A DNA stretch of 64,000 nucleotides from Iodidimonas muriae (lineage in GTDB: Bacteria > Pseudomonadota > Alphaproteobacteria > Sphingomonadales > Rhodothalassiaceae), in assembly GCF_014647255.1 (NCBI RefSeq), contig NZ_BMOV01000008.1, positions 62,001 through 126,000 of the forward strand, given 5' to 3'. Both the position numbers and the translations under genes were made by a program. Positions 63,474 through 64,000 of the stretch are shown here, piece by piece; positions within the stretch are counted from its first letter, which is position 1; every line of letters begins with the position of its first letter. The notes beneath the pieces were generated by a model. It ran no database searches. It saw only the letters and a list, made by a program, of their open reading frames with translations, and was not told where the DNA came from.

Positions 63474-64000
63474 TCAAGAAATCGGCGGGAAGATCCGGTG
63501 GAAGTGGTGTTGAAGGGCGTTATCTACATCTTCCATGCTGGCTTTTACCCCCAGCGCGTGCAGGGATGTAACCCCGTGTTCCGTGATGCCGCAGGGCACG
63601 ATACCGGAAAAATGCGTGAGATCAGGCGACACATTCAGCGAGATTCCGTGAAAGCTGACCCAGCGTCGCACGCGCACCCCGATGGCGGCGATTTTTTCTT
63701 CCCGCCCGTCGGGGCGGGTAACCCACACGCCAACACGGCCTTCGCGCACATCGCCCTGAACGCCAAATTCCGCCAGACTGTCAATGATCCAGTGTTCCAG
63801 ATCTTTTATATAGCGCCGCAGATCGGCCCCGCGTTGTTTCAGGTCCAGCATCACATAGGCAATGCGTTGCCCCGGTCCGTGATAGGTATATTGTCCACCG
63901 CGCCCCGCTTGATAAACAGGGAAGCGTTTGGGGGCCAAAAGATCGCTCTCCCGTGCGCTGGTGCCTGCCGTATAAAGCGGTGGATGCTCTAGCAGCCACA
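63474..64000 (-). CDS. lipB: Lipoyl(octanoyl) transferase LipB (partial)
   Basis: The C-terminal ~175 residues of LipB; the frame is open through the window end, so the N-terminus lies beyond. Visible blocks: [20 protein letters not shown], then [29 protein letters not shown] and the catalytic Cys in [15 protein letters not shown]. The enzyme moves octanoyl from acyl carrier protein to lipoyl domains, the first step of lipoate assembly. An internal ATG at 63938 is not the true start because homology continues upstream of it. Confidence 0.93.
   Translation of the reverse strand, partial: WLLEHPPLYTAGTSARESDLLAPKRFPVYQAGRGGQYTYHGPGQRIAYVMLDLKQRGADLRRYIKDLEHWIIDSLAEFGVQGDVREGRVGVWVTRPDGREEKIAAIGVRVRRWVSFHGISLNVSPDLTHFSGIVPCGITEHGVTSLHALGVKASMEDVDNALQHHFHRIFPPIS

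Overview
The window is about 64 kb of bacterial chromosome from an alphaproteobacterium. This is inferred from the block pcm / tolC / PopZ-type DUF2497 protein / valS, an NDUFS4-like complex I subunit, the recG and sdhE-mfd arrangement, a PAS_5-type protein and several TTAACCAT sequences (the half-site of the alphaproteobacterial regulator CtrA) between genes. Genus cannot be fixed from sequence alone. A Kordiimonadales/Iodidimonadales or Rhodospirillales-like lineage is a guess. No prophage, insertion sequence or CRISPR array was seen. Both end genes (a luciferase-family oxidoreductase and lipB) run off the window.

Left part (1-13.4 kb): a tightly packed oxidative set. It comprises a luciferase-type oxidoreductase, a cyclase-family hydrolase, an indolepyruvate:ferredoxin oxidoreductase-like pair (iorA/iorB) and a Tat-exported small subunit overlapping a GMC oxidoreductase whose three cysteines match the 3Fe-4S motif of FAD-glucose dehydrogenase. 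A di-heme peroxidase with a perfect FNR-type box and a cytochrome b561-type protein follow. Next come a copper-resistance pair (copA, copB) with a small periplasmic companion, and a cold-shock gene.

13.4-17.1 kb is the most interesting stretch: a split borosin RiPP locus. A 74-residue precursor (SonA-like), a membrane diguanylate cyclase with TPRs and a SonM-like peptide backbone N-methyltransferase lie in one operon with gaps of 5 and 11 bp. The methyltransferase carries Tyr61/Arg67/Tyr71/Tyr93 at the same spacing as the catalytic residues of the fungal borosin enzyme OphMA. A c-di-GMP synthase between precursor and modifying enzyme appears unusual.

17.1-42.3 kb: mostly chromosomal genes (S10 carboxypeptidase, VanZ, EF-hand protein, Slt transglycosylase, dapA, smpB, an orphan FlgC-like rod gene, a GGDEF-EAL protein, FrnE-like DsbA, queuosine-precursor transporter, xthA, dicarboxylate symporter, purU). 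Interspersed are accessory genes: a subtilisin behind a 415-bp AT-rich leader, a PEP-CTERM-like surface protein, a TolB-like/TPR membrane protein, and a 909-residue fusion of winged helix, Ser/Thr kinase, membrane helix and TPR-like region.

42.4-64 kb: tRNA-Asn, tRNA-Cys and tRNA-Arg (all with encoded CCA), pcm, tolC, popZ, valS, a cyclophilin, mfd-sdhE, a GNAT acetyltransferase, recG and a TraB/GumN protein. A SdpR/SdpI-type regulator/immunity operon follows with a palindromic operator over its promoter. Then come entericidin and DUF1328 mini-genes, the complex I subunit, a VOC gene broken by one missing G in a homopolymer, an Asp/Gly/Cys-rich unknown protein, a PhnA-like protein without its zinc ribbon, thiC with a TPP riboswitch, and lipB.
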